Shown here: positions 19,014 to 29,411 of the stretch, piece by piece
How positions within the stretch are numbered: the stretch's first letter is position 1
Layout of the letters: each line of letters starts with the position of its first letter
Source of the DNA: Usnea hakonensis
Lineage: Eukaryota > Ascomycota > Lecanoromycetes > Lecanorales > Parmeliaceae
Reading direction: 5' to 3'
Assembly: GCA_013423325.1 (NCBI GenBank)
Contig: BLJB01000001.1
Span: forward strand, 186,001-250,000
DNA: 64,000 nucleotides
Notes under the pieces: generated by a model
What the model saw: only the letters and a program-made list of their open reading frames with translations
Told to the model about the DNA's origin: nothing
Database searches by the model: none
Translations under genes and position numbers: made by a program

Positions 19014-22000
19014 TTCATGTTTGGGTTGTTGGACTGCTCTTTTTGATAGTTTGTCGTGGACCTGTTCTTTCGAGTTGTGCTTTCGTTTTGTCATTTGTAC
19101 GACTAGCTGATTTCGTCTTTGAAAGAATGGTGACTCTTCTCCTAACGATGAGTCGCTCCTACTAGTGTGTGGTTCCGAATTTTCTGGAGGATTTGGATTT
19201 GGGTTTACGTTTTCTTGGGCGACAGTGTCACCGAGATGAGTTTCATCTCCAGAGTCAAAATTGTGTGGCGGAGTGTCGTTGTCCTGATTTTCCTGCGCGT
19301 CCGAATCTGATTGGATGGCTCCTGACATAAGGAAATCTTCTCGTTGAGGTTGGTCTCCTGGTACGTTATTAACGAGGCTGTGTTGAGATTCGGATGTGTC
19401 GGATCCAGATTCGCCGCTGTCACTTTCAGTCGCTTCTTCAATTCTGTCTAGTGTTGTTTGTCTTGACACACGATCATTTCGGTTTGGTCCATCTTGTGGA
19501 TCGTCTAGCCCCTCGCCATCGTTAACACGAGCCACTAACACCCGGGCTACCTTTTTCTTATCTGGGTTCCAGATTCGATAAATCGATTCGCTTTCACAGC
19601 CCATGAAGTAGCCCATCCAACCTCTTGCTACGTGTAATTTTGGTCCCCTTTTCTCAGGCGGAACTGTGACATAAGTACGACTTCCCCAAACGCGTTCCCG
19701 GGATAAGTCCGGAATATGTTGCGTTAGCAATTCCCATGGTGTTTTGCGACTTTTTAGTGCTCGTGTGGGCGATCGGATCTTGATCCATGTGGCATGTCTC
19801 CAAGCTTCTGGCCACAGTTTTTCTGGTGCTGTACTGCTTTGAAGTAGTTCATTAGTACTTCCGAGTACAATGTTGCGGATTCGTTGAGGAAGAATGTTTT
19901 CCTATATCATAGCTGCGGTTCGTTCGCGCTCTGTTCGAAAATTTCTTTCTGCAACTCCGTTTTGATGGTGAGCATACGGTACTGTAGGTTCCATTGTTAT
20001 GCCCTTTTCTTCGAAGTAGGCTTCGGTTCGGTTTATACTGAATTCGTTATCCAGTCGGACTCTGCGGATCGTAATATTGTGCGTTCTTCCTATCATCTTT
20101 AGCATATCAAGGAAGATACCTACAATTTCTTCTTTTGACTTGTATGGCTTTGTCCAAACAAATCTGGTAGCTTCATCTATTAATACTACAAATCCTTTAA
20201 CTCCTCCGATTCCTACTACTGAGTAGGGTCCCCATCCGTCGACGTAGATTAAATCCCCGGGATTTTTGTACCTTCTTGTCGCTGGATCTCTTGGGATGGA
20301 GTTTAAGGCTCTCGATATTGCGCATACAGGGCATATTGCTCCTAGCTTGTCCTTGATTTCCTTGTCCGTAAGGTCCATACCTTCGCTGACTTTAAGTAGT
20401 CTTCGAAGGTTCTCAAGTCCGAGGTGTCCAAGTCGTCGGTGCCATTTCCACACCTTTTCACGGAAGTCAATTGTTGCCACTATGCATGGTGGTTTGACTC
20501 CCCCTAGGACTGAGATCTGACTTTTCGTTGGCAGCCGTGTTGTGTTCAGCGTATATTGTCCATATTTGGCAAAATTAAGAACATATAGTCCTTCCTATTC
20601 TGTGGCTGAACACACTGGTTCGTTGTTCTCCGTGACTATCTCGATCTTGTCAGTGGACCAGCGCCCCTTCAAATTGCCTACCTTTCCAAGAAGTGACAGG
20701 GATAGGATATTGCATCGGAGTCCTGGTGAGTATGCTACTTTGGACAATTCCAGAGTTACCAGTTCATTTTCGTCAGTTAGTGTTGAAACTTCGACTGTTC
20801 CTCCCCCAAGGATGTCGATTGTATTCACATCATCTGCAGTGGCGACCTTCATGTCAAACTCATGAAAGCTATTGAACCACTTGATATCATTCACGGCATG
20901 CACATTTGCTCCAGAATCAAGAATCCATTTGTCTTGTTCCAAGTCGGTGCTATCCGTACCTAGGAGCATCATGCAAGTAGGTTTTTTGGAGTGTGGTACA
21001 AAATCATCGCGCGACCAAAATTTTTCGCCTTTCCCATTTGGTAATGACAGTGCTGAGCCAAAATGTGCTCCCTGAACGCCTGACCCAAAATCCAGCCCAG
21101 TATTACCACTTCCAACGATGTAGCCTCCTTCCCCTGTTTGATTTTCCACTGATACGGTTGATCTCCCAGACCTCTGTGGCTGATGATCAATTTTTGTATC
21201 TGTGGTTTCAGGGAAAGGAGTCTTACAACGAAGTCGTCTGGTACCGGCGCTGAGGTGGCGTCCAGGTTGATTTTGTCCTGGGTATGAAAGCCAGCAGTTG
21301 GTTTTGAGGTGGCCCTTTCTGTTGCACACGGCGCATTTTTTGTTCAGCAGGTTTTGATTGAAGAGTTCGACATTTGTTTTGGCGACTGCTAGCACTTTTC
21401 TCGGCGTTTCAGTCTTCGTCTGTCCGGTTTTGGATTTGTCTTGCGTGGTTTGCAGTTCTTGTGGCGTCTTTTTCAAGTGTGGGTAAGTCTGCCAGCAGCG
21501 GTCTTTGGTGTGCCCCTTTTTGTTGTATGTGTCGCATTTCAAATCGTTTTTTGGCTTTCCTGATCCTGACGCAATTGCGACTAGTGCCTTGGCACTCTTC
21601 CGTTGTTCCAGGTCCGATTCGAACGTGAGTAGTCGAGCCGTCATTTGAGCCAGATCCAGAGTAGAGGGATCATTATCACGAAAGAAATGATAGTGGTCAA
21701 CAAAAGGATTGAATTGGGGTGTAAGTGATCGCATGATTTTCGAGATTATCATGCTTTCGGTGCATATTCCGCCGGAATCGAGAATGTCTTGGCGAGCGTT
21801 TTCGATTTTGTTCAAGAAGTCTTGAACGCTTCCACATTTGGATAGACGGATTTGCTCGAACTTGTTTGCGGCTGACTCTTGAAGTCTGACTTCACTCATC
21901 TTGTATTGGCTTTCGAGGTATTTGATTGCTGCAAATGGCTCTGCGTACAATTGAAGTCGTCCACGAATAACTGGGTCGACCCAGTATACAAGCAGGGCCA

Positions 22001-22680
22001 TGGCTTGATGAACTCGTTTTCGACTTCTCTCATATGCCTCGAGATTGAATTTGTAGAGTGCTAGTCGGCTGGAAAGGTCGAGTTTTTTGTGAGTCGTACC
22101 TGAGTCGAATTTGGTGTCTTTTCCTTTGTCATCGTCCGCAGAGCTGGCTTCGTCTCGAATACTGGAGAGCTCATGAGGGGTGAGAGAGAATCTTCCTTTG
22201 CGACTTTTCTTAGGTTTTGCAGGTGTTGCTTCCGGTACAACTTCTTCCGATTGGGTTGGGTTGATGATCTTGCCGTCCACAATAATAGGACCTTTTGGTT
22301 CTTCACTTGGGTTAACATCTTCGGTGTTTTGTTCGATTTTCTCTTCGATTTCATCGAAACCGAAGTCAGCTGCATTTGGGGGTGCATAAATAGGTTCCCT
22401 TCCAATAAAGATATCAAAGAATCCCTTGGCTTGTGCGACAACTTGGAAATCGCGCCACCATTGAAGGTAGTTCACTTGTCCTTTTAGTACCTGAAGGTTC
22501 ACTCCGGTACCTTCTGTGCTGAGGGCTAGTATTTCCGCATGTTGATTGTCCATGATGAAAGGTGGAGTGTCTTGATGATGGAAAATATTCTTCCGATTGA
22601 GGGTTCAATGATAAATGAAGCAATTCTGATAGTGATGCTGGGAATTAAACCCAGCTTGTGCAAACACCGGACAGCCTTAG

Positions 22681-22698
22681 CAGCCCGGGCTCATAACC
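22681..22698 (-). other. Copia primer-binding site, half-tRNA type
   Basis: Immediately inside the 5' LTR the minus strand reads GGTTATGAGCCCGGGCTG. The complement GGGCTCATAACC matches the anticodon-loop region of eukaryotic initiator tRNA-Met (GGGCUCAUAACCC in yeast) rather than a tRNA 3' end. This is the arrangement used by Drosophila copia and Ty5, primed by a cleaved tRNA half. Confidence 0.8.
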
Positions 22699-22926
22699 AC
22701 TTGAAATATCTAAGGGGATTTCATAGAAGGGGTAAATTGCTTGATTCTCTATCTAGGATTCTCGGCGGATATTTATGGGCTACCCTGACAATAGTAACTA
22801 TTGAGTTACCTATCCGGGTAACTAACAATAGTAACTATTGAGTTACCTATCCGGGTATACTACCGCTTGCAGTGGAATGTAGTCTCTTTATTGACTTAGA
22901 GAATGTGGAGTCTCTTTATTCCAACA
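22699..22926 (-). repeat. Copia LTR (5' LTR relative to the element)
   Basis: 228 bp, identical to the left copy. On the minus strand it is followed by the primer-binding site and the gag start about 145 bases later. Confidence 0.95.
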
Positions 22927-22931
22927 CGATC
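22927..22931. repeat. Target-site duplication, right copy (CGATC)
   Basis: CGATC directly follows the right LTR and pairs with 15675-15679. Confidence 0.92.
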
Positions 22932-23512
22932 TAGGGACGGAGCCAACGGAAGTTGAAAAATATCTCGAGTCAGTCCTATATCTCGGCAAGATCTGGGACT
23001 GCGTCGTGCTACTCGATGAAGCCGATGTCTACCTGGAGGAACGATCAATGGAAAGCCTGGCCCGCAATGCACTCGTCTCAGTTTTCTTGCGGGTTCTTGA
23101 GTACTATGAAGGCATTCTCATCCTCACCTCCAACCGGGTTGGCACGTTCGACGAATCATTCAAGTCACGCATACAGCTCGCCCTGCACTACGACAAATTG
23201 AAACTCAACGACCGACGCACAATCTGGGAGAACTTCATCTGACGTCTGCAAAAGGTTGAAGAAGTGGGTATCGACTTCGACGACATCAACAAACACATGG
23301 ACGACCTGGCGAGGAACGAGCTGAATGGACGACAGATCAGGAACGCCATCACAACCGCCAGGCAATTAGCGCGTCATCAAGAGAAGGACCTGGATTACGC
23401 CGATCTGCAGCAAGTGATCAAGATTGCTCTCAAGTTCGACAAGCACACGATGGAGATGCAAGGCGGGATGAATGATGACGCCAGGAAGAGAGAGGATGGT
23501 ATTCGTCCATGA
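22932..23512 (+). pseudogene. AAA+ ATPase gene, 3' part, with an extra nonsense codon
   Basis: Continues the AAA+ domain in the same codon phase as the 5' part: YLGKIWDCVVLLDEADVYL (Walker B DEAD), a region with LILTSNRVGTFDESFKSRI (sensor 1 and arginine-finger region) and the lid. An in-frame TGA at 23240-23242 follows WENFI. The frame stays open after it for 90 codons with lid-like sequence (NELNGRQIRNAITTARQLAR) to the stop at 23510. The TGA would be CGA before a C-to-T change. So the gene has two independent lesions: the retrotransposon and this stop. Confidence 0.85.
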
Positions 23513-25329
23513 AGAATTCACCAAGAGGTATGAGGAGTACGCTTTTCACGTTGACAACGGAAGAAGCGCTGACTGTGTCCAGAGGCGAACCCTCAGCTCT
23601 CATCCTCGGAGCCAAACCTCTTCCGAGAGAAGAAATTTATGAATCATGAGTGATCCAACGAAATGAACACAGGGCAACTAGGCGTACTCCTGAGATTTGT
23701 TCACGCTAGTTATTATGACAGTCACCATTTCTGAACCAGAGCACTCATAATCCCCAATCCTCATCCCAAACCATCACCAGATTACTTCAATGCTCACCCC
23801 GACCCTGTTGAATAGCTGACCACCTAACCATAGAGCTTACACATACAGCTTTGAAATCCACAGTCAACATCGACCCCATCTTCACCAACCATCTCCTCCC
23901 TCGAACCCTACCCCCCTCAGCCCTCCTTCCCACCACCTTTCACCATTAGACTACCTTCTCTCCCCTCAGGCCCCCAAAACTGCCGCTCCCCAATCTCCTC
24001 TTCCCCCCTCAAGCCCCATCACCACCCTCCCAATATCTATCCCACCTTCCCTCTCCCTCACCCATCCCCCCACCAACCCAAGCCCCGAACCAACAAACCC
24101 TCGCGAGTCAAGGACATCTCATCATCATCTACATCTCCTCTCATCTCATCTAAAAGAAACAGTGTAAATAAAGGGAAAGAAAGATCTTCATTCAGCACTC
24201 CACTCCAAAAACATGGAGCGATACAAGATACAAGATACAAGCAATATCTCCCTTCAGCTATGAACATGTTCATTCCAAGACTTCTACTTTGTGAACACCA
24301 TCCCTATACAGCTTCATTCCCATCCAGGACATCTCATCCGATACATACATATATATATCCTCGTCGTCCATCTCCACCCGCCCATCCCTCACAACCAAAA
24401 TTTCCCCCCAAAAGCAGATTTATCTTTTCAATCCACCCTCCCTCCTCCCAATCTCATCTCCCCAACCCCCTCTCGTCCCACAGAAAGATACGTTCCCTCC
24501 CTCCTCCCCCTTTCCTTCCCCTTCTAGTCCCCTCCCCCCCCACCCCCCCATAGTAACCCCCACCTCCTCCATCCACTCCCCCATCCCCTCAACCCTCCCC
24601 ACCCCCGCCAGGCCCAAAAAGAGTAGGGAGCATGCAAACATACCCAGACCACAAGATCTCGATAAGTGTACACTATATCCCCATAACAAAAAGGGTTAGA
24701 AAATCTCATTCCCCCCACCCTATATAGACGTATCTCGTATACTACACACTAACCCATTAACTATACACCATCGACAAAATCTACCCCAACCCCAACCCCA
24801 CCCCAAACCCAACCCCCAGCCCAGCCCAGAACCAGTAAAACCCCAAGATACAAAGAATAACCGCACCACGCCACCAAAACAAACAACAGCAATACAAACA
24901 TCCACACCGAAAAGATACAGACAAAGCACAACCCCCCCCCTCCCCTCCTTTTTCTTCGAACCCCACTTCCCGCCCCTGAACCCCTGATACGAAAACACCA
25001 CGAAAATCTCCGCAGAAGTTTGCCGCCTTAGCGTCCCAACCCTTCCCCCGTCCCATCCTCCTGCCAAATCCCCGTGCACGATCCCAACCCAACTCACCCA
25101 CCGTTCCCATTCCCCCGGGCACGCAAATGCCCCCTTATAAACCCCCGCCTTCTCACCTTCCCACCTTCCCCTCCCGCCCAACTTCCCAACTTCCCAGGAC
25201 CAGAACCAGAAAAACAAAAAAACAAAAAAAAACATCTATAAACGTGCCTCTAAACCGTCCGTGCCCGTATCCCCCCCTGCCTTACCTCCCCCGTAAAAGC
25301 CCAGAAGAAAAAAAAAAAAAGGATGCAGT

Positions 25330-25570
25330 GCAGTGCTGAAAAGGAAAAGGAAAGAAACAGAAAAAGAAGTAGAAAAAGAGAAAGAAAAAGGAAAAGAAAA
25401 AGAAAACCAAAACCAAGGGATCCATTCAGAAAGCCTATTCCAGAAGGAAAAGAAGAAGAAGGACAAATTGAACGAGAGAGGGGAATGGGGGGGGGAAAGA
25501 GACCGAGGAAGAAAGAAGGGGGGGAAGAAAAAATGGGGGAAAGAAAAAATGGGGAGTGAAAGTAACAAAC
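25330..25570. repeat. Polypurine tract
   Basis: About 240 bases almost entirely A and G on the plus strand, directly after a pyrimidine-rich kilobase. Such mirror-like skew can form triplex or H-DNA, but nothing shows that it does. Confidence 0.7.
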
Positions 25571-25886
25571 TTCTCTGTATGTATGTATACATTGAAGATA
25601 GATAGATAGATAGATAGAGACCGAGTGAGTGAGTGAGTAGAAATATCCACCCTCTAGTTAAAAAAATGTGTGAGAGATTTGATGGGACGGAGATGGGATT
25701 CCCAGAATATACCTTAATCATGGAGAAGCGGCTGCGACTCACCCACCATTTTTGCAAGCTCGATCCAAAAAAAAAAAAAAAAACGGTCTTGTCTTATCTT
25801 GATTCTATGGTTAGAAAAATAATAGATACAGCAAGAGTTTCCTGCTCAGAACCCCACCATTCGACCGACCAGAACTCTCGTCCTGG

Positions 25887-26030
25887 TATAGATACTCCAA
25901 TCATGGCAACGTTGCCACATGGGCCCTCCTCTGGCCCCAAAATCGTCCTGTTATGGTTCTCCAATCATGGAAATGTTGCCATATGGATCCCCCTCTGGCC
26001 CCAAAATTCCTCCCGCCATGCTTCTCTTCC
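25887..26030. repeat. Two tandem copies of a ~62-bp unit downstream of velB
   Basis: Both units start CTCCAATCATGG and run through CTCTGGCCCCAAAAT. Differences are mainly A/G and C/T transitions. They lie in the presumed 3' region of velB. Confidence 0.75.
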
Positions 26031-26090
26031 TTGATTCGTGTGAACCCAAAACAACCGTGCATGCATCCGTCCCGTCCGTTGGCCAATGAC

Positions 26091-27621
26091 TCAATCGTCA
26101 TCCTCCCCATCCCCAGGCCTCCTCTCATTACCTCGGATCCCATCTTTCCGTATCGGTATCTTGATCCCCTGCGTAGCGAAACATTTGCTCAGATTCGTGC
26201 TTTCAATCACTCCCGGGAATTTCTTCGCTGAATAAACGTCAAACTTGTCGCTGAAGCAGGACGCGAGGACAGGAGCGGAGGCCGTGTTGAGGGTTTGAGC
26301 GACGGTGGAAGAGCCGACGTTGACAAAATTCATTTTCAGTCTGTTGGGGAGGGTGAGCTTTGTTGTGTGCCCAAGGAGGCTGCAGATTCAGGGAAAGGTA
26401 AAGATACCGAAAAGCACCCTCGGTGCGCACACTCAGGTCTTGCAGGATGAACCAAACACCCATTTCGTTATTTGGATTCGTAAGTTTGAAAGCGCTCACG
26501 CAAAGGCTGCCGATGAGATTGCGAGTGAACATGCCGCTCGCCTGAGAGCGAGGATCGCATGAAGGAGCACTCATTTGTGATGGCGATAGTAAGGGACCTT
26601 GACTCTGCTGCAGATGAGACTGGTAGCCTGTTGGGGTGACCGGGGTAGCGGTTGGCGTCCCGTAGTAGCCTTGCTGCTGCCCCCCTGGTGGAGGTGGCGG
26701 TGGCGGCGGCGGCGGAGCTTGCGATGACTGTCCCTGGTGGGAATATTGGTGTTGATGGTACTGGGACGATGTCTGCTGGTAGGAAGATATTGGTGGGGGC
26801 GGGGGTGGCTGGCTGTATGTTGGTGGCATCTGGACTTGTTGCAGGGTTGTGGAAGCGTAAGCGGGCGTGTCATCGAGCGGCGGAGGATACGAGGAGGACG
26901 TTGCAGCCGATATGGACGGAGAGGTAGCGGAATGTCGGACAAGGTTCACTTCTTTTGACGCGTCTGCTGACCAAAGATCGACGGTGAGGACGAAGTAGGA
27001 GGTATCGATGTCACTGCAAGCCATGCAACTTCAGCCTAGTCCTGACATTGAACTGTCGCGCATTGGCCCAATCCAAACAAGGATTGAAGAAGAATCGAGA
27101 CAGCACTGACGTTATATCCAATTCCTTGTTGGTGTTCGCATCTTTGACCAAGAGTCTGATACAGGGCGGTGGAGTGATGGGGCGTCTGTCCTGTACAAGG
27201 CCCGGTATCAGCCATGACTGCTTTCACGCATCTGAGGTCTTCGGTCCCAACATTTGAGACCTTGCTGCTCCAATTGCCCCGACTGACCTTGTCTCCGAAT
27301 CCACACATGCGAGCCCGGATAGGCTGCTGAACAATATCCAAACTGTAGCTTCGTCAGGAGGCCTTCATCCGATGCCAGACCATCCTTTACGTACCAGTAT
27401 ACTCGACCATTGACCATTGTACTTGTAGATGTTGGTTCCGACATGATTTGTGCGGGAAGGCTGAGGGTGGGTCGAACAGCGGTGGAAGCAGATGAGGGAG
27501 TCGGGTATGAGAGGCCGTTGGTTTCTTTACTGACAAGAGTTGCCACGTCCATGGAGGAGGGAGGATTTAAAGGCGGTGGGGGTAATGGATGTTGGCGCTC
27601 ATGTACGATTGACATGGCCAT
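26091..27621 (-). CDS. velB: Velvet-family developmental regulator VelB
   Basis: Five exons (27621-27395, 27342-27288, 27190-27111, 27013-26408, 26340-26091) give 405 residues. The velvet domain is split by a low-complexity insert, as is usual for VelB. The first half has VQQPIRARMCGFGDK, DRRPITPPPCIRL and YFVLTVDLWSAD. A Pro/Gln-rich insert with a 10-residue polyproline run follows. The second half has GMFTRNLIGSLCVSAFKL, GVWFILQDLSVRTEG, MNFVNVGSSTVAQTLN and SDKFDVYSAKKFPG. VelB enters the nucleus with VeA and LaeA to coordinate development and secondary metabolism, and pairs with VosA for spore maturation. It is therefore a possible trans-acting regulator of the peptide locus at 3-8 kb, though not a cluster member. 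Confidence 0.95.
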
Positions 27622-29411
27622 GCAGAATGGAGGTCGTAGCTTTGCCGGCTAAGGATACATACACTACGGTATGTAGTCGAGAACGGGTGCCTGAATCACG
27701 CAAGGAGAGATGCCGGTTCGGTTGAGTGAGGTGTAGATTTTTGGGTTTTTGTCGGAGATAAATGATGGGGGTCTTTGGGGGAAGATGAGAGGAATTATGA
27801 GCGAAGATGAGAGGGCTAGGATATAGGATATAGGATATAGGAGACGAGGAGATTGAGATTGATGGTCATGCAACATTGAAATGATGATGTATTTTTTTCC
27901 CTTATCATTTCTTTTTTTTATTTTTTTTTTATTTTATTTCGATTTCATGGTCTCCAGATTTTTTGGAGAAGAGATAGGTACGTATCAAAATAAAGTAGAG
28001 TATGTTGTAAAGTAGAGGAAAGTACGTAGATGAAAGATCTTCACATGCCTGCCAAAATCTCCCTTTCCCCCCCAAATAATCCAGTGGCTAAACATGGCTT
28101 GATTTCTAACTTTTAGCACCTGGAAGCTTGAATTTCAATGTCTGAAGACCTTGGGGGTGGGTCTCCGGTTCGGCCAATGACCATAAGCCCGGGCCCCCGC
28201 CAGACCCCAATTCGACCTAGACCCCGGCGCCCCCCTTTCAGGAAATTAGGCTTAACTTTGGCCACAATAATAAGGTAAAGGGTCTAATTCTAATGGGTCT
28301 AATAATGGGATAGTAATGGTGGGGTAGTGACTAGTTTAAGGCAAGGAGCTCATTATGGTAACGAGTACTAATGCCCCCTGAATCCCATCTCTTCCTCCAA
28401 ATTACCTACTCTACCTACCGAGCTACTCTACTTGATTCCATACTCTACCGTCTTGCACCTGCACCTGCACCAGTTAGTACAAGCAAGTAAAATATCCAAG
28501 CATTCGGCATCCAATCTTCACTCTTCGCTAGAACCCGCTCCATCCTGCTGCAGCATCTTGTCCACTGCCGGCCTATCACTCATCACAACTCCTTTTGCCC
28601 CTAATCCCAAAAATGCTCAATAAAAAAACCGTTTTCCCCTCCACAAAAGCCCCCTTGCGGCTGACCTCCTGAAGAATCTCACCCCCAGATTCAAACCCGG
28701 TTACCCGCTCCCATTCTCCACCACTCACCTTGCCCTCAGCAATCAGTCATCATCATTCTATTCTGCTTCAACCCCCTTCTCTGACCTTGCCTTTACTCCT
28801 TCGGTAAGCTACAATTAAACTCATCATTTTCTCGTCAATGTCGTCCTGGCTTGTTCAATCGTGCAAGGTGAATAGAATTCGTTGCTACCCTTCTTGCTCA
28901 TGTCGCTTAATCTTTCTGCTCCTGTTCGTCTCCTCTGCGCCCAAACAGGGTACTCCGTGGATCTCGCCTTGAGATCGGGTATCTATACTACAAGTGTATC
29001 ACGCCCTACCCCCCATACATAGTGAAAGGAAAAACCAATTGAAAAAAATCGAGCGAGCAAAACATAATAGTAGACAAGGCTGCAATGCGCAAGCGTCCGT
29101 CGCTCGTAAATGCATACATTTCATGCACACTCCGCATCCCTGCGTCGAAAAGAAAAAGAGGCTCGCTCCCGAGGAGATGCGCCTTCCAACTTAGCGTACA
29201 TGATCAAATGATCATCCTAACCGTTACACGACGTGCACACATAGAAGCCAAATACTGACCCGCGTCCTGTCTGTGCCTTGCCAACATGGCTTTTCGTTGA
29301 GGCAGACGCTATTTATGGGGCCACCCTGCGAAAACGAACGTATGTGCAGCCGAGAGGCGGCAAATTGAAGGGAAAAGGGCGGTGGTCGATGGGGTGGAGG
29401 AAGGACAGGCT
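27622..29411. other. velB upstream region and 3' flank of the Rho GEF gene
   Basis: 1.8 kb without a supported gene. Contains poly-T runs (27895-27945) and C/T-rich leader-like sequence upstream of velB. Short frames at 28432 and 28994 show no family features. Confidence 0.5.

Larger units (their letters stand above)
15954..22553 (-). pseudogene. Copia gag-pol polyprotein with nine in-frame stops
   Basis: From the ATG at 22553, gag carries two zinc knuckles near 21500-21540 and 21300-21330. The first has lost its second cysteine (CDTYNKKGH), while the second is intact (CAVCNRKGHLKTNC). The protease motif ILDSGANVHAV is near 20900. Integrase (20480-19902) has WHRRLGH...CPVC zinc ligands and catalytic YVDGWGPY, RLDNEFS and HHQNGVAERN. 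Tandem cysteine modules and acidic low-complexity sequence follow (19000-17700). RT (17654-16761) keeps QMDVKTAFLHGEVDE and YVDDINIF. RNase H (16673-15954) keeps DSDWGNCPDTSRSTAG and SSCEAEYMAAS. Stops occur at about 20595, 19902, 18963, 18111, 18073, 18028, 17918, 17652 and 16759. Eight of them fit a CAA/CAG (Gln) codon changed by C to T. Confidence 0.93.
15680..22926 (-). mobile_element. Complete Ty1/copia LTR retrotransposon (7,247 bp) inside an AAA+ gene
   Basis: Two 228-bp LTRs, identical base for base by eye, are flanked by CGATC duplications. The element reads on the minus strand. On that strand each LTR begins TGTTGGAA and ends TTTCAAGT. A purine tract AGGGGGAG abuts the 3' LTR and a primer-binding site abuts the 5' LTR. 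One frame of 2,199 codons (22553-15954) holds gag, protease, integrase, reverse transcriptase and RNase H in copia order (integrase before RT). It contains nine nonsense codons and no frameshift. Identical LTRs point to a recent insertion, while the stops show this copy cannot encode a continuous polyprotein. Mobilisation by a functional relative is the likely explanation. Confidence 0.95.
23513..26090. other. Long non-coding, low-complexity intergenic region
   Basis: No gene supported. The plus strand is strongly C/T- and C/A-rich from about 23870 to 25240, then A/G-rich (AAAGAAAAAG type) from 25330 to 25570, with (GATA)n near 25600, (GAGT)n near 25625 and an A17 run near 25770. Open frames here are by-products of the skewed composition. 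The right end holds the velB 3' flank. Confidence 0.6.

Noticed and set aside
15954..22553. Stops in gag-pol as evidence for a variant genetic code (TAA/TAG = Gln)
   Set aside because: Neighbouring host genes end normally at TAA/TAG and need no such code. C-to-T decay explains eight of nine stops. Kept only as a testable alternative.
22675..22705. tRNA-like sequence (GGGCTCATAACC)
   Set aside because: It sits directly inside the LTR and lacks arms for a full tRNA. It is the primer-binding site of the retrotransposon.
24720..25235. 171-codon minus-strand open frame rich in Gly/Trp/Phe
   Set aside because: Produced by the C/A/T-skewed composition of the opposite strand. No plausible protein character or splice context.
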